From Chloroflexi bacterium OLB13 (GTDB taxonomy: Bacteria > Chloroflexota > Anaerolineae > Aggregatilineales > Phototrophicaceae): a DNA stretch of 64,000 nt. The notes beneath the pieces were generated by a model. The model worked only from the letters and a program-made list of their open reading frames with translations, was not told where the DNA came from and did no database searches. How positions within the stretch are numbered: the stretch's first letter is position 1; every line of letters starts with the position of its first letter. Location: contig JZRA01000142.1 of assembly GCA_001567485.1 (NCBI GenBank), positions 1 to 64,000 on the forward strand. The letters are read 5' to 3'. The position numbers and the translations under genes are program-made. Below are positions 8,798-17,876 of this stretch, in pieces.

Positions 8798-9298
8798 CTA
8801 ATCCCCTAACACCCGCGTGCGAAACTGCTCGACCAGCCCGAAATAGCGCATCCCGTTGGGGACAAAACTCAGCGCGCGATGAGTGGCATCCACGGTGCGC
8901 AGATGGATCCACAGCCGTTCGCGCGGGAGCCGTGCCTCGATCCGTTCCGGCCATTCGATGACCAGCACGGCGCTGCTGTCGATCAGATCGTCAAACTCAA
9001 TCGAATCGGCGTCATCCGGCCCGATCAGGCGGTAGCAGTCGAGGTGATAGAGCATCGCGTCGTCGGCCTCGCGGCGGTGTTGATGCACAAGCGTATACGT
9101 CGGGCTGACCACTGGCTCGGCCGCGCCCCAGCCGTCACCGATCCCCGACGAGAACACGGTCTTTCCCGCCGCCAGCTCGCCAGACAAGCAGATCACATCC
9201 CCCGGCCTGAGCAGCGCGCCGAGGCGTTGACCGAGACGATGAGTCTGTTCAGCACTATGGCTGATGAGGTCTAGTTCACCCGCTTTAAGGATGGGCAC
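8798..9298 (-). CDS. tsaE: tRNA threonylcarbamoyladenosine biosynthesis ATPase TsaE
   Basis: The 166-residue protein has a Walker A, SGELAAGKTVFSSGI (the TsaE form GxxGAGKT with Ala for the second Gly), a switch region SPTYTLVHQH and the Walker B-like VLVIEWPERI. TsaE is the ATPase that resets the TsaBD complex during t6A37 synthesis. GTG 9298 is preferred because a TATAAT at 9338-9343 would place the transcript start near 9331, downstream of the alternative ATG at 9349. It is the first gene of tsaE-tsaB-rimI. Confidence 0.88.
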   Translation of the reverse strand: MPILKAGELDLISHSAEQTHRLGQRLGALLRPGDVICLSGELAAGKTVFSSGIGDGWGAAEPVVSPTYTLVHQHRREADDAMLYHLDCYRLIGPDDADSIEFDDLIDSSAVLVIEWPERIEARLPRERLWIHLRTVDATHRALSFVPNGMRYFGLVEQFRTRVLGD

Positions 9299-9337
9299 GA
9301 TGAGCCGTATCCCACGGAGTTTAAGGTTGCGACGGCC

Positions 9338-9343
9338 ATTATA
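9338..9343 (-). promoter_or_regulatory. -10 element for the tsaE operon
   Basis: A perfect TATAAT reads on the minus strand 40 bases upstream of GTG 9298. No strong -35 is visible at 16-18 bases (CCGTCA lies at 15). It decides the choice of the tsaE start. Confidence 0.45.
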
Positions 9344-9544
9344 CCGCACGTGCTAATTGACGGCCTACCTGAATGTCGCAGAATGGGTTGATATTGCTGC
9401 AAGTTGGCGTATCGTAACGTCGCACTGCGAGCGCCCCGGCGGCAGGAAACACGCGGGGCCGTGAGCATAGGCGCTCGAATCAAAACGGGGTGAGCGCGCC
9501 GGCTCAACCCCGTTGAAGTGCGTGATCCCCCGCGCTAAGCGCGA

Positions 9545-9572
9545 AGTTGAAAGTGTTGAGTGATGAGTGATG
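9545..9572. repeat. Heptanucleotide repeat block (AGTGATG type)
   Basis: Four 7-base units in phase (AGTTGAA, then AGTGTTG, then AGTGATG twice) are followed by AGAAAA. The same order of units recurs at 33633-33667. It sits in the 9299-9647 gap between the tsaE promoter and the 3' end of thrS; I see nothing else there besides that promoter. Confidence 0.6.
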
Positions 9573-9647
9573 AGAAAACGCCGCGCCGTATAGCTCGACT
9601 AACGCTGCAAGCTGGGAGACCGAATCTCTCGACTTACGAACACCGGC

Positions 9648-11450
9648 TTAGAGGTCGAGCGCGTGGCTCTCGACAACCTTGACGATATGCGCGATGGCGT
9701 CTTCCAGCGGCATTTGACCGCGGTCTTCATCCGTCCGCAGCCGCACGCTGACCGCCTCGGCCGCTACGTCACGGTCGCCGGCGATCAGCATATACGGAAC
9801 CTGCTGCTCGCGGGCCATCGCGATCTTCGCGCCCATGCGGTTATTGCTCGTATCGACCTCGACACGCAGGCCGCGCGCGCGCATCTTGGCGACGACGCCC
9901 TGCAAGTACTCGATGTGCCGGTCGGCAATCGGGATCAGCACGGCCTGCACCGGCGCAAGCCACGTCGGGAACGCGCCGCCGAAGTGCTCGATCATGATGC
10001 CGATGAACCGTTCGACACTGCCGAACAGCGCGCGGTGGATCATCACCGGACGCTTGCGCTGACCGTCGGAGTCGACATATTCAAGTTCAAAGCGTTCCGG
10101 CAGATTCGGATCGACCTGCACCGTGCCAAGCTGCCACTCGCGCTTGAGCACGTCATGGAACACGAGATCGAGCTTCGGCCCATAGAAGGCCGCCTCACCC
10201 TCCTCGACCGTATAGTCAAGGCCGAGCTGCTCGCACGCGTTGATGATGGCCTTCGTCGCCGTCTCCCACAGCGCATCGTCGCCGATGAACTTGTCGCTTT
10301 TCGGGTCACGGATGCCCACCCGCGCGCGGAAGTCCGTCATGCCCAGCGTGCCCATCACGTACTGCGCCAGCTTGACCGTCGAAATGTACTCCGACTCGAG
10401 CTGCTCCGGCGTCACGAACAGGTGCGCGTCGTCCTGCGTGAAGCCGCGTACACGCGTCAGGCCGTGAAGCTGGCCCGATTTCTCATAGCGGTAGACCGTG
10501 CCGTATTCGGCGTAGCGCACCGGCAGATCACGGAACGAGCGCAGTTCCGACTTGTAGATCATGATGTGGTGCGGGCAGTTCATCGGCTTGAGCAGGAACA
10601 GCTCGCCGTCCACGTCAATCGGCGCGTACTGCGTGTCTTTGTAGTACGGGTAATGGCCGGACGTCTTGTACAGCTCGATGCTGCCGATATGCGGTGTGAC
10701 GACCGGTTCATAGCCGCTGTCGAGCAGCAGTTGGCGCAGCCAACGTTCGAGCGTGTCACGCAGGATGGCGCCCTTCGGCAGCCACAGCGGCAGCCCCTTG
10801 CCGACCAGCGGGTCGAGGATGAACAGGTCGAGCTTTTCGCCCAAATAGCGGTGATCGCGCCGCTTGGCCTCTTCGAGACGGTGCAGATAGTCGGCAAGCT
10901 GTTCGGGCGTTTCCCACGCTGTGCCGTAGATGCGCGTCAGCATCGGCCGTTTCTCGTCACCGCGCCAATATGCGCCGGCAGGTGGCTTGAACGTGATGCT
11001 GAGGGCGTCCGGGTTGATGTCCTTCGTCGAGGCGACGTGCGGCCCACGGCACAGATCTGTGAACGTGTCCTGCGTGTAGATCGTGAGCTTGCTGGCGGGC
11101 GCGGCGATCTCCTTGCCGTTCTCGTCCGTGCGGCCGTGAACGAGGTCGTTGATGAGTTCGACCTTGTACGGCTGATCGCGGAACAGATCGAGCGCCTCGC
11201 TGACCTCGACCTCGCGCACGGAGAAGGGATGATCGCCTTTGACGATCTCCTTCATGCGCCCTTCGACCCATGCGAGATCTTCTTCCTGAATGGGGCGCGG
11301 CAGGTCGAAGTCATAGTAGAACCCGTCTTCGATCGGCGGGCCGATGGCGATATGCGCTTCGGGAAAGCGCTCCAACATCGCCTGCGCCATGACGTGCGCC
11401 GCCGAGTGGCGGATTCGGTACAACTGGCTTTCTTCGTATGGCTGAGACAT
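9648..11450 (-). CDS. thrS: Threonyl-tRNA synthetase
   Basis: The 600-residue class II synthetase charges tRNA-Thr. It begins almost directly with the editing domain: RHSAAHVMAQAM (residue 14 on) and TDLCRGPH (near 133) supply the His and Cys/His of the proofreading site. Catalytic motif 2 is YRYEKSGQLHGLTRVRGF, zinc ligands lie in MNCPHH, and HRALFGSVERF is motif 3; a C-terminal anticodon domain follows. The usual N-terminal TGS domain (about 60 residues) is absent. AGGAG sits before the ATG. The promoter at 11480-11508 leaves a leader of only about 25 bases, with no room for a T-box, so feedback through leader RNA is unlikely. Confidence 0.95.
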   Translation of the reverse strand: MSQPYEESQLYRIRHSAAHVMAQAMLERFPEAHIAIGPPIEDGFYYDFDLPRPIQEEDLAWVEGRMKEIVKGDHPFSVREVEVSEALDLFRDQPYKVELINDLVHGRTDENGKEIAAPASKLTIYTQDTFTDLCRGPHVASTKDINPDALSITFKPPAGAYWRGDEKRPMLTRIYGTAWETPEQLADYLHRLEEAKRRDHRYLGEKLDLFILDPLVGKGLPLWLPKGAILRDTLERWLRQLLLDSGYEPVVTPHIGSIELYKTSGHYPYYKDTQYAPIDVDGELFLLKPMNCPHHIMIYKSELRSFRDLPVRYAEYGTVYRYEKSGQLHGLTRVRGFTQDDAHLFVTPEQLESEYISTVKLAQYVMGTLGMTDFRARVGIRDPKSDKFIGDDALWETATKAIINACEQLGLDYTVEEGEAAFYGPKLDLVFHDVLKREWQLGTVQVDPNLPERFELEYVDSDGQRKRPVMIHRALFGSVERFIGIMIEHFGGAFPTWLAPVQAVLIPIADRHIEYLQGVVAKMRARGLRVEVDTSNNRMGAKIAMAREQQVPYMLIAGDRDVAAEAVSVRLRTDEDRGQMPLEDAIAHIVKVVESHALDL

Positions 11451-11479
11451 GACAGCTCCTGAGTTGCGGCACGCGGGTT

Positions 11480-11508
11480 ATGATACAAAAGCGGCAAGCG
11501 CGAGTCCA
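11480..11508 (-). promoter_or_regulatory. Putative thrS promoter
   Basis: On the minus strand TGGACT (11503-11508) and TATCAT (11480-11485) are 17 bases apart, with a start expected about 25 bases before ATG 11450. Confidence 0.5.
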
Positions 11509-11588
11509 CGACGGGCACGCCAAAACGGCGGCCTGCGGTCCTCGCGCTGGAATGCGAAGCGGCTATGGCGTTGACAAGATGACCGGCG

Positions 11589-12020
11589 TTAGCCTGTTAC
11601 GACGAGGACCTCGGAGATCACCACGGCGGCCACCTCCTGCGTAGTTCGTCCGGAATCTACCATGGGGGCTTCTGCCGTGGGGCGCTCACCCTCGATCTGC
11701 GTAACACGCGTAAACAGCGTCTCGAAGATATCGAGCGCGAGGAGATTGTCGATAGCATCCTCAATCGTGTCACGATCGAGCTTCTCGACCAGTAGATGCG
11801 GGGTGTCGAGCGCGGCGAAACGCACAGGCACCGACCCTTCGACCTGACGGCAGAACAGGTAATTGATCTCCATCTGCCGGCGAAGGTACTGCAGAGTCAC
11901 AAACAAGCACGTATAGATCGTGCCGTCAGAAGTCTTCACGATGACATCGCACGCGTGATTATTGTCCGCGTGGCGTTCGATGTAAACGCGGTCGATGTCA
12001 GGGAGATTGAGTGGGTTCAC
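11589..12020 (-). CDS. Hypothetical protein, 143 residues
   Basis: It starts at GTG 12020 behind a clear AAGGAG. The protein is mixed alpha/beta, acidic, without signal peptide or membrane segment. The N-terminal half alternates short strands (VYIERHADNNHACDVIVKT, then TIYTCLFVTLQYLRR), and a helical acidic stretch (EKLDRDTIEDAIDNLLALD) follows. I do not recognise a family. It lies alone between thrS and the epimerase gene, on the same strand. The good ribosome site and normal codon pattern make it likely real. Confidence 0.6.
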   Translation of the reverse strand: MNPLNLPDIDRVYIERHADNNHACDVIVKTSDGTIYTCLFVTLQYLRRQMEINYLFCRQVEGSVPVRFAALDTPHLLVEKLDRDTIEDAIDNLLALDIFETLFTRVTQIEGERPTAEAPMVDSGRTTQEVAAVVISEVLVVTG

Positions 12021-12236
12021 GGAGTGGCTCCTTATAGGTAAGGTGCGCTGTTTCGCACACTACCCACAGTTCGGACTGAATATAGAATCACGATAGGCAG
12101 TTTGCGAAAAGTTGTCAAGCGAACCACGACAATCTTCTCAACCCTTCGGATTTCCGCATGTAGGACGCAGGCTTCTCTCCATCGCTGCACACGGCATTTC
12201 CACACTTGATCCGGGCCTGATGAGGTTAGAACTGCA

Positions 12237-13276
12237 TTAGAAGAACAGCTTGGCGATTCGCAGCGCGCCCTGTTTCCACGGCACACGGTGCTGATGCCGG
12301 ACTTGTTCTCAAACTGGGCGAGGTTGGCGACGTACCAGTCGTAGTTGCGGATCAGCGCGTCCTTGTTGCTGAACTTCGGCGTCCAGCCCAACTTCTGCTC
12401 TGCCTTCTCGATCGACACGAACGAGTCCTTAATGGCTGTCTCGTATACCCATGGGTACAGCGGCGACAGGTTCAGGCGGTCGAGGATGCGCAGCGCCCAC
12501 AACGCCGGCGCGACCGGGATCGAGACGACCTTGCGGCCCTTGCCGACGTGATCGAGCACGGCCTGAAAGTCGCCTTTGAACGTGCCGAATTCCTTCGCTC
12601 CGACGTTGAACGTGTCGTTGACGGTGTCTTCCGGCAGCGTGGCGCACAGATAGATGGCGTCGCACAGGTCTTCGACGTCGAGGTACTGGTAGAGGTTATC
12701 GCCCTTGCCGGGGATGGGGAAATTCTTGCCGTCTTTGGCCCAGTCGTACAGCAGCGCGAACACGCCGAGCCGTTCCTGCCCGATAAAGGACTTGGGCCGG
12801 ATCACGCTGACACACATGCCCTTCGCGCGATATTCGAGGCAAACCTCCTCCGCCTTGATCTTGGCGATGCCATACGGGCCAACGCCGATCAACTCATCAT
12901 TTTCGTACAGGGGATGGTGATCCGGCACGCCGTAGACCGCCGTCGAGGAGATGTGGATGAAGCGCTTGACGCCGTGCGCGTGCGCGCTCTCGCAGACCGT
13001 GCGCGTCCCGTCGATGTCGGTGCTGAAGATGTCTTCCTTCTTGTACAGCGGCAGGGCGGCGGCGGTATGGATTACGATGTCGACACCCTGCATGGCGCGG
13101 TCGACATCGGCGCGGCTGCGGATGTCGCCGCGTACTTCGGTGATCTGCGGCCGTTCGGGATAGTCGAACGGCGCGATGTCGAGCGACGCCACCTTGTCCC
13201 CGCGCGCCAGTAGGTAGCGGGCCATATTGATTCCGAGAAAACCGGCCCCGCCGGTAATGAGGTACGTCTGGCTCAT
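12237..13276 (-). CDS. NAD-dependent sugar-nucleotide epimerase/dehydratase, extended SDR (one frameshift)
   Basis: The Rossmann start TGGAGFLGINMARYLLARG binds NAD(P), and catalytic Ser/Tyr/Lys are in HISSTAVYG and VGPYGIAKIKAEEV (YxxxK). Length and C-terminal YDWY motif match extended SDRs that act on UDP- or dTDP-sugars. AAGGGG precedes the ATG. Near 12290 the frame drops into a long non-homologous tail; restoring one base after ATCAG gives a compact end, VPWKQGALRIAKLFF, with a stop at 12237. I therefore take 12237 as the natural end. 12021-12236 would then hold no gene. Confidence 0.78.
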
Positions 13277-13349
13277 GAGTCAAGCCCCTTTACTTGTGCG
13301 AAGTTTCACTATTGTAGGAGTCAAATCCGCCGTGTGTCAGTGCGAATTC

Positions 13350-13964
13350 TCAACGCGTCTCATCCGGCAGGCCATCGTATGCCTGACCGAAGCGGCCGCT
13401 GAAGCACAGTTCGCTCAGCGGCTTGCGCGTGCGGGGCTGACGTTCGCGCTGCGGCAGCGGGTCGACCAGCGTATCGGGATCGCCGGGATAGCCGATCATC
13501 ACGCCGCACATCACAGTCACGCCCTCCGGCACGGCGTATTCGGCGCGGATGCGCGCGATGTCGATCCCCGCCGCCTGCCGCACGTTCAGCCCATGTGCGC
13601 TGGCCTGTACGACCATGTTTTGCACGGCCAGACCGACATCGTACTGCGCCAAACGATTCGCGCTGCCGTCCACTTCGAACGTATCGACCGCGAGCGCGAT
13701 CATCACGACCCATGCGCGCGGCACCCAGCGCTGATTGGACGTCGTGAAGCAGGCCGCAAGGCGGGCGTGCTGTTCGGGATCGTCACGCGTGGCGACGATG
13801 AAGCGCCACGGCTGCCCGTTGAAACACGACGCCGACCAACGCGCGGCCTCAAGCAAGCTGAGGACTAACTCTGGAGCGACCGGATCGTCGCTGAACGCGC
13901 GGCTGCTCCAACGCTCAGCCAGCAGCGGGTGGATCGGAACCGCGGTTTGGGCCTTCCTATGCAC
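13350..13964 (-). CDS. Nitroreductase family protein
   Basis: The 204-residue FMN protein has the N-terminal motif HPLLAERWSSRAFSDDPV with the conserved Arg-Ser-x-Arg-type phosphate contact, EAARWSASCFNGQPWRFIV as the FMN/dimer helix, and GLAVQNMVVQASAHGL as the core helix. The family reduces nitro, quinone or flavin substrates with NAD(P)H. The substrate cannot be told. The 13277-13349 gap to the epimerase is short, but strand and spacing do not prove co-transcription. Confidence 0.82.
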   Translation of the reverse strand: MHRKAQTAVPIHPLLAERWSSRAFSDDPVAPELVLSLLEAARWSASCFNGQPWRFIVATRDDPEQHARLAACFTTSNQRWVPRAWVVMIALAVDTFEVDGSANRLAQYDVGLAVQNMVVQASAHGLNVRQAAGIDIARIRAEYAVPEGVTVMCGVMIGYPGDPDTLVDPLPQRERQPRTRKPLSELCFSGRFGQAYDGLPDETR

Positions 13965-14067
13965 AGCAGCGCCTCCGTCAAGCGATCAGACACGGCGGAT
14001 AGTGTACATCAGCGCGGGCTGCATTCGGTGCGGAAGGCGTCATTCATCATCGAGTTCTCAGGCAGGA

Positions 14068-14525
14068 TCAGGCGTTGCGCTGCTGGGCAATACGCGCGGC
14101 GGTTGCCAGCTTGTCGACGCGCTCGTTGTACGCATGGCCGGCATGACCCTTCACCCAGCGCCACGTGATCGTGTGTTTTCGGGCGAGCTGGTCAAGCCGC
14201 TGCCACAGCTCACGGTTCTTGACCGGTTGTTTGTCGGACGTTTTCCAGCCGTTCTTCTTCCACGCTTTGATCCAGGTGGTGATGCCGTTCTTGAGATATA
14301 CACTGTCGGTGTGCAGTATGACGCTGCATGGCCGCGTCAGGGCAGCCAGCGCCTCGATCGCGGCGGTCAGCTCCATCTGGTTGTTGGTGGTATCGGGCGC
14401 GCGCCGGAAAGCTCGCGCTCGGAATCGCCAAAGCGCAGCAGTGCCGCCCATCCGCCGGGGCCGGGGTTAGGTTGACACCCCCCATCGGTAAAGATCGTGA
14501 CGTGGTCGCGCTTCGTCCCGGTCAT
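14068..14525 (-). CDS. rnhA: Ribonuclease HI (one frameshift)
   Basis: The N-terminal part from ATG 14525 reads [19 protein letters not shown] and contains the first catalytic Asp. The second frame carries the remaining catalytic residues in [13 protein letters not shown] (Glu), [11 protein letters not shown] (Asp) and NERVDKLA (Asp), plus the basic handle [13 protein letters not shown]. Adding one G in the run near 14400 joins them as [11 protein letters not shown], so all four active-site acids are conserved. RNase HI removes RNA from RNA/DNA hybrids. The start overlaps the methyltransferase stop as ATGA. Confidence 0.85.
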
Positions 14526-15279
14526 GCTTCCACCTTCTCAATCACACCGATCCCATAGTATCCCGGATACGGTTCCGTGACGTACTCGACAGCGGTCGGG
14601 TTGGAGGCCTTCAACTCATCCCAAAGCTTAAAGACCTCGACCTCCGGATTTTTCGGATGAGGCCGGATATCGTGAAACGCGATCAACCCGCCAGTACGAA
14701 CAAGCGGGGCGTACAGCTCATAGTCGCGGCGCACGCCGGCCTCGCGGTGGTCGGCATCGATGAACAGAAAGTCGGCCGGCTGGTTCCCCAACGCCTGAAC
14801 AACAGCGTCACGGGTCGCCTCCGTCTGGCTGTCGAGGCGCAGCAGCGTGACGGCCGTCTGCGGGCGTCCCACAGCAACGCCCGATACAGCGGGATCCTCA
14901 CCGCCGGATAGCCGCCGCCGTGGATGCCCCCCGGCAGATCGACGCTGATAACCTGCTCGACCGACGGCGCGCAGCGCGTCCACAGCACGAGCGTCCCGCC
15001 GTTGCGCGTACCCAATTCGATCACACGCTTTGGCTGTAGATCAGCGAGCCGATTCAAGAGCTGCCGCAGTTCGTATTTGGCTTGCAGCGGGCGGATTCGG
15101 CTGTACGGCCCACGGCCCTTGTACTCCCAGACCGTGTCGATCAATTCATCGATGGTCGTCGCCGCGCTCAGCCGCTGTTCGAGTTCGGTGATCGATTCAC
15201 GCCAGTAGCGGCCGCGGTTGACCCATGCCTTGAGCCGGCGGGCGAACAGCCGCAGGGGTGAGGGTGGCACAGCAGTCAC
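14522..15279 (-). CDS. SAM-dependent methyltransferase, CmcI-like (one frameshift)
   Basis: GTG 15279 is preceded by a perfect AGGAGG and overlaps the preceding glycosyltransferase stop as GTGA. The N-terminal frame reaches the SAM loop [15 protein letters not shown] and VISVDLPGG; the second frame continues with [19 protein letters not shown] and [17 protein letters not shown], the metal-site region of cephalosporin-hydroxylase/rhamnosyl O-methyltransferase-like proteins. The break is near 14860. With the adjacent glycosyltransferase it may O-methylate a surface glycan or glycolipid. The acceptor is unknown. Confidence 0.72.
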
Positions 15280-16372
15280 GGATTCCTCCTGATGGTCATC
15301 TGTCGCAGTTGATCCAGCACCTGCCCCGCGATCACTTTGGGGTTTCGTTCGGCGGCGGCCCATTTCCGCCCCGCTTCAACCAGTCTCCGGCATCGCGCCG
15401 GATCCGCCAGCAAGTCAGAGATGGCGTCCGCCAACGCGCGCGGATCACCCGGCGGCACGGTCACAAGCTGTTCGCCGGGCGCATCACCGCCTCGATCGCG
15501 GCCGACGACGCGGTGATGACCGGCCGGCCCAGAGTCAATGCGTCGAGGACTTTATTCGGCACGACCACGTTGCGCTTCTCCCCCTCCCCAAACACGCCGA
15601 GGCAGATCGACGCACGCTCATAATCGCCCCGAAGCGTGGCAAATGGGAAGTAGCCTTTTCTCAACTCGATATGGGTGAGGTCGAGCGTGGCGGCTAATCG
15701 TTCACTTTGAGCGTATGTTTGCCCGCTGCCGATCAGCACGAACCGGATGTCGCTCCGTTCCCGTAATAGGTGCGCCGCGCGCACGATGACATCAATGCCG
15801 TGAAACGGGATGAATGACCCGACAAACAGGACGTGCTTGGGCGCAGCATCCGGCGGCGGCGGCAGCACCGTGAGACCGGATCGCGCCGAGATGGGAACTG
15901 CCGTCAAGCGCGGAAACGACCGGCCCAGCAGCGATTCATACTGTGCGCGGTGCTGCCCGGTATCGGTCACCGCATCACACCGCATCAGGTTAAAGCGGTC
16001 GATCCAACGCGCGAGCCGCTTACGCCGGAATGTATACGTGCCGCGATCCTCGATCCAGTCCGATAGCCCGACGATGTAATCCAGCAGCAGGGGGCGGCGA
16101 GCCAGTTTCGCCAGCAGCCAATAGACCGGGCCATAGTGCATATTCAGCGGCGCGGCATAGATCGCGTCCGCCCAGCGAAGCTGACGAAATCCACGAATCG
16201 CCGCCGTGAGTTGAACGGCCATGCGCCGCTTGGCGGGGATGCGTACGAACTTGACGTCCGCGCCCATGCGCTTCCAGCCCTTGACGAACTCATCAAGCCG
16301 CGGATTCGAGCGGTCGATAACACCGATCACGGCAATGCGGAATTCTTGTGTGGGTTCGATCATTGCTGTCAT
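15276..16372 (-). CDS. Glycosyltransferase, GT4-like (one frameshift)
   Basis: A GT-B fold is indicated by an N-terminal Rossmann segment (FRIAVIGVIDRSN), a linker, then the donor domain: HVLFVGSFIPFHGIDVIVRAA, FVLIGSGQTY and the C-terminal EGEKRNVVVPNKVLDALTLGRPVI, which contains the nucleotide-sugar Glu pattern. The frame breaks near 15480; restoring one G reads AVMRPGEQLVTVPPGDPRALADA and continues to the stop at 15276. It transfers a hexose from a nucleotide sugar to an unknown acceptor, presumably cytosolic. It heads the glycosyltransferase-methyltransferase-rnhA run, joined by 4-base overlaps. Confidence 0.78.
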
Positions 16373-16488
16373 CCAATGTCAATCATTTGACATAGTTTCA
16401 ATGGTTAGATAGATTTTGACGAAACCCGGAATCTGAATGATTCGTACTACGTGTCATACGCACGGTCTTTCACTGTCGAGAGAGCCAT

Positions 16489-17868
16489 ATGGACGCGAAC
16501 GCAAGTCGGAACATGCGCACGTTCTACCTCATCGTCGCAACACAAACCTTCTCGATCATCGGGTCGCGGCTCAGCGGGCTGGCGGTCGGATTTTACATCT
16601 TCGCGCAAACTGGACAAGCTACGCCTCTGCTGCTGATCTCGCTGTTCTCAATGCTGCCGAACATCTTCGCCGCGAACATCGGCGGCATGCTCGCCGACCG
16701 CTGGGATCGGCGCAAGCTGATGTTGGCTGCCGACCTCGGTTCGGCGGCCTGCACGCTTCTGCTGCTGATTAGCTTCGCGACCAACAGTTTTCAATACTGG
16801 CACCTCTATGCGGTGGTGTTCATCTCGCAGCTGTTGGGGAGCATCCAACAACCGGCCTTCGCCGCCTCGATCACGATGCTGGTGGCGGACAACAAGCGTG
16901 ACCGCGCCAACGCCCTGACTCAGCTTTCCAGCCCGGCCGCCGGCGTCATCGCGCCGATCATCGCCGGCCTGCTGTACGGCAGCATCGGCGTCATCGGAAC
17001 GATCATGATCGACTTGTTCACGTTCATCGTCGCGGCGGGTACCTTCCTCGTCGTGACGATCCCCACGCCAGCCGAGACCGAACACGGCCGGCGCGCCAAC
17101 GCCAGCGTATGGGCGTCCTTCACCGGCGGTCTGGCCTTCCTGCGCGAACGGCGGCCGATGCTGCTGCTGACGATGCAGTTCGGGTTGGTCAACTTCTGCA
17201 TCGCCGGATCCATGGGCATGGCGATGGCGTACCTCTTGGGCCGCACCGGCAGCGAAGCGACCGCCGGCATGGTGGTCGGCATCAGCAGCGTGGGCGGCTT
17301 GGCCGGCGGGATCGTGATGGGCATTTGGGGCGGCACGCGGCCGCGTATCCACACCATCATGCCCGCGATCATCCTATCCGGCATCTTTCTGGCGCTGTTC
17401 GGCCTCAGCCAATCGCCACTGGCATTGGGCGCGGCGGCTTTCGGCTTGATGTTCCCGCTTGCGTTCGTCAACGCGCCGGTGATGAGCATCATACAGGCGA
17501 AGACTCCGCCCGATCTTCAAGGCCGCGTGTTCGCCGTGCTCGCGCAAATCGCGCTGGTGCTGACGCCGATCGCCTACCTGCTCTACGGGTTCCTCGCCGA
17601 TCAGGTGCTTGAGCCGGCCGTCCTCACGCCGGCATGGGCGCCGTTCGCCGGACTGTTCGGCAGCGGGCAAGGCTCTGGCATGGCGGTGATCATCTTCACG
17701 GCCGGCGTCGTGATGGCCGTCAGCAGCGCGCTGGTCTACGCCCTGCCGCTGATCCGGCACATGGAAGCCGATCTGCCGGATTACAAGGCGTCACCCACGC
17801 AGGCCGACGATCAGCCTGTCGAGGGCGAAGCGGGCTTGGAACTTGAGCCGGTGGTGGCAGCCGAGTGA
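16489..17868 (+). CDS. MFS transporter, DHA3-like exporter
   Basis: The 459-residue protein shows about 12 hydrophobic segments. NIGGMLADRWDRRKLMLAAD carries the motif A loop between TM2 and TM3 (G-x-L-A-D-R-x-x-R-R/K), and the first helix motif ATQTFSIIGSRLSGLAVGF matches macrolide-efflux-like DHA3 proteins. The C-terminal 50 residues are acidic and soluble. It probably exports a small molecule by proton antiport; the substrate is not predictable. It is convergent with metX, with only 8 bases between stop codons. Confidence 0.83.
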   Translation: MDANASRNMRTFYLIVATQTFSIIGSRLSGLAVGFYIFAQTGQATPLLLISLFSMLPNIFAANIGGMLADRWDRRKLMLAADLGSAACTLLLLISFATNSFQYWHLYAVVFISQLLGSIQQPAFAASITMLVADNKRDRANALTQLSSPAAGVIAPIIAGLLYGSIGVIGTIMIDLFTFIVAAGTFLVVTIPTPAETEHGRRANASVWASFTGGLAFLRERRPMLLLTMQFGLVNFCIAGSMGMAMAYLLGRTGSEATAGMVVGISSVGGLAGGIVMGIWGGTRPRIHTIMPAIILSGIFLALFGLSQSPLALGAAAFGLMFPLAFVNAPVMSIIQAKTPPDLQGRVFAVLAQIALVLTPIAYLLYGFLADQVLEPAVLTPAWAPFAGLFGSGQGSGMAVIIFTAGVVMAVSSALVYALPLIRHMEADLPDYKASPTQADDQPVEGEAGLELEPVVAAE

Positions 17869-17876
17869 CGCCGCGT

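Noticed and set aside
9663-11462. Open frame of about 600 codons on the plus strand opposite thrS.
   Set aside because: It mirrors the thrS frame and has no ribosome site; an artefact of codon bias.
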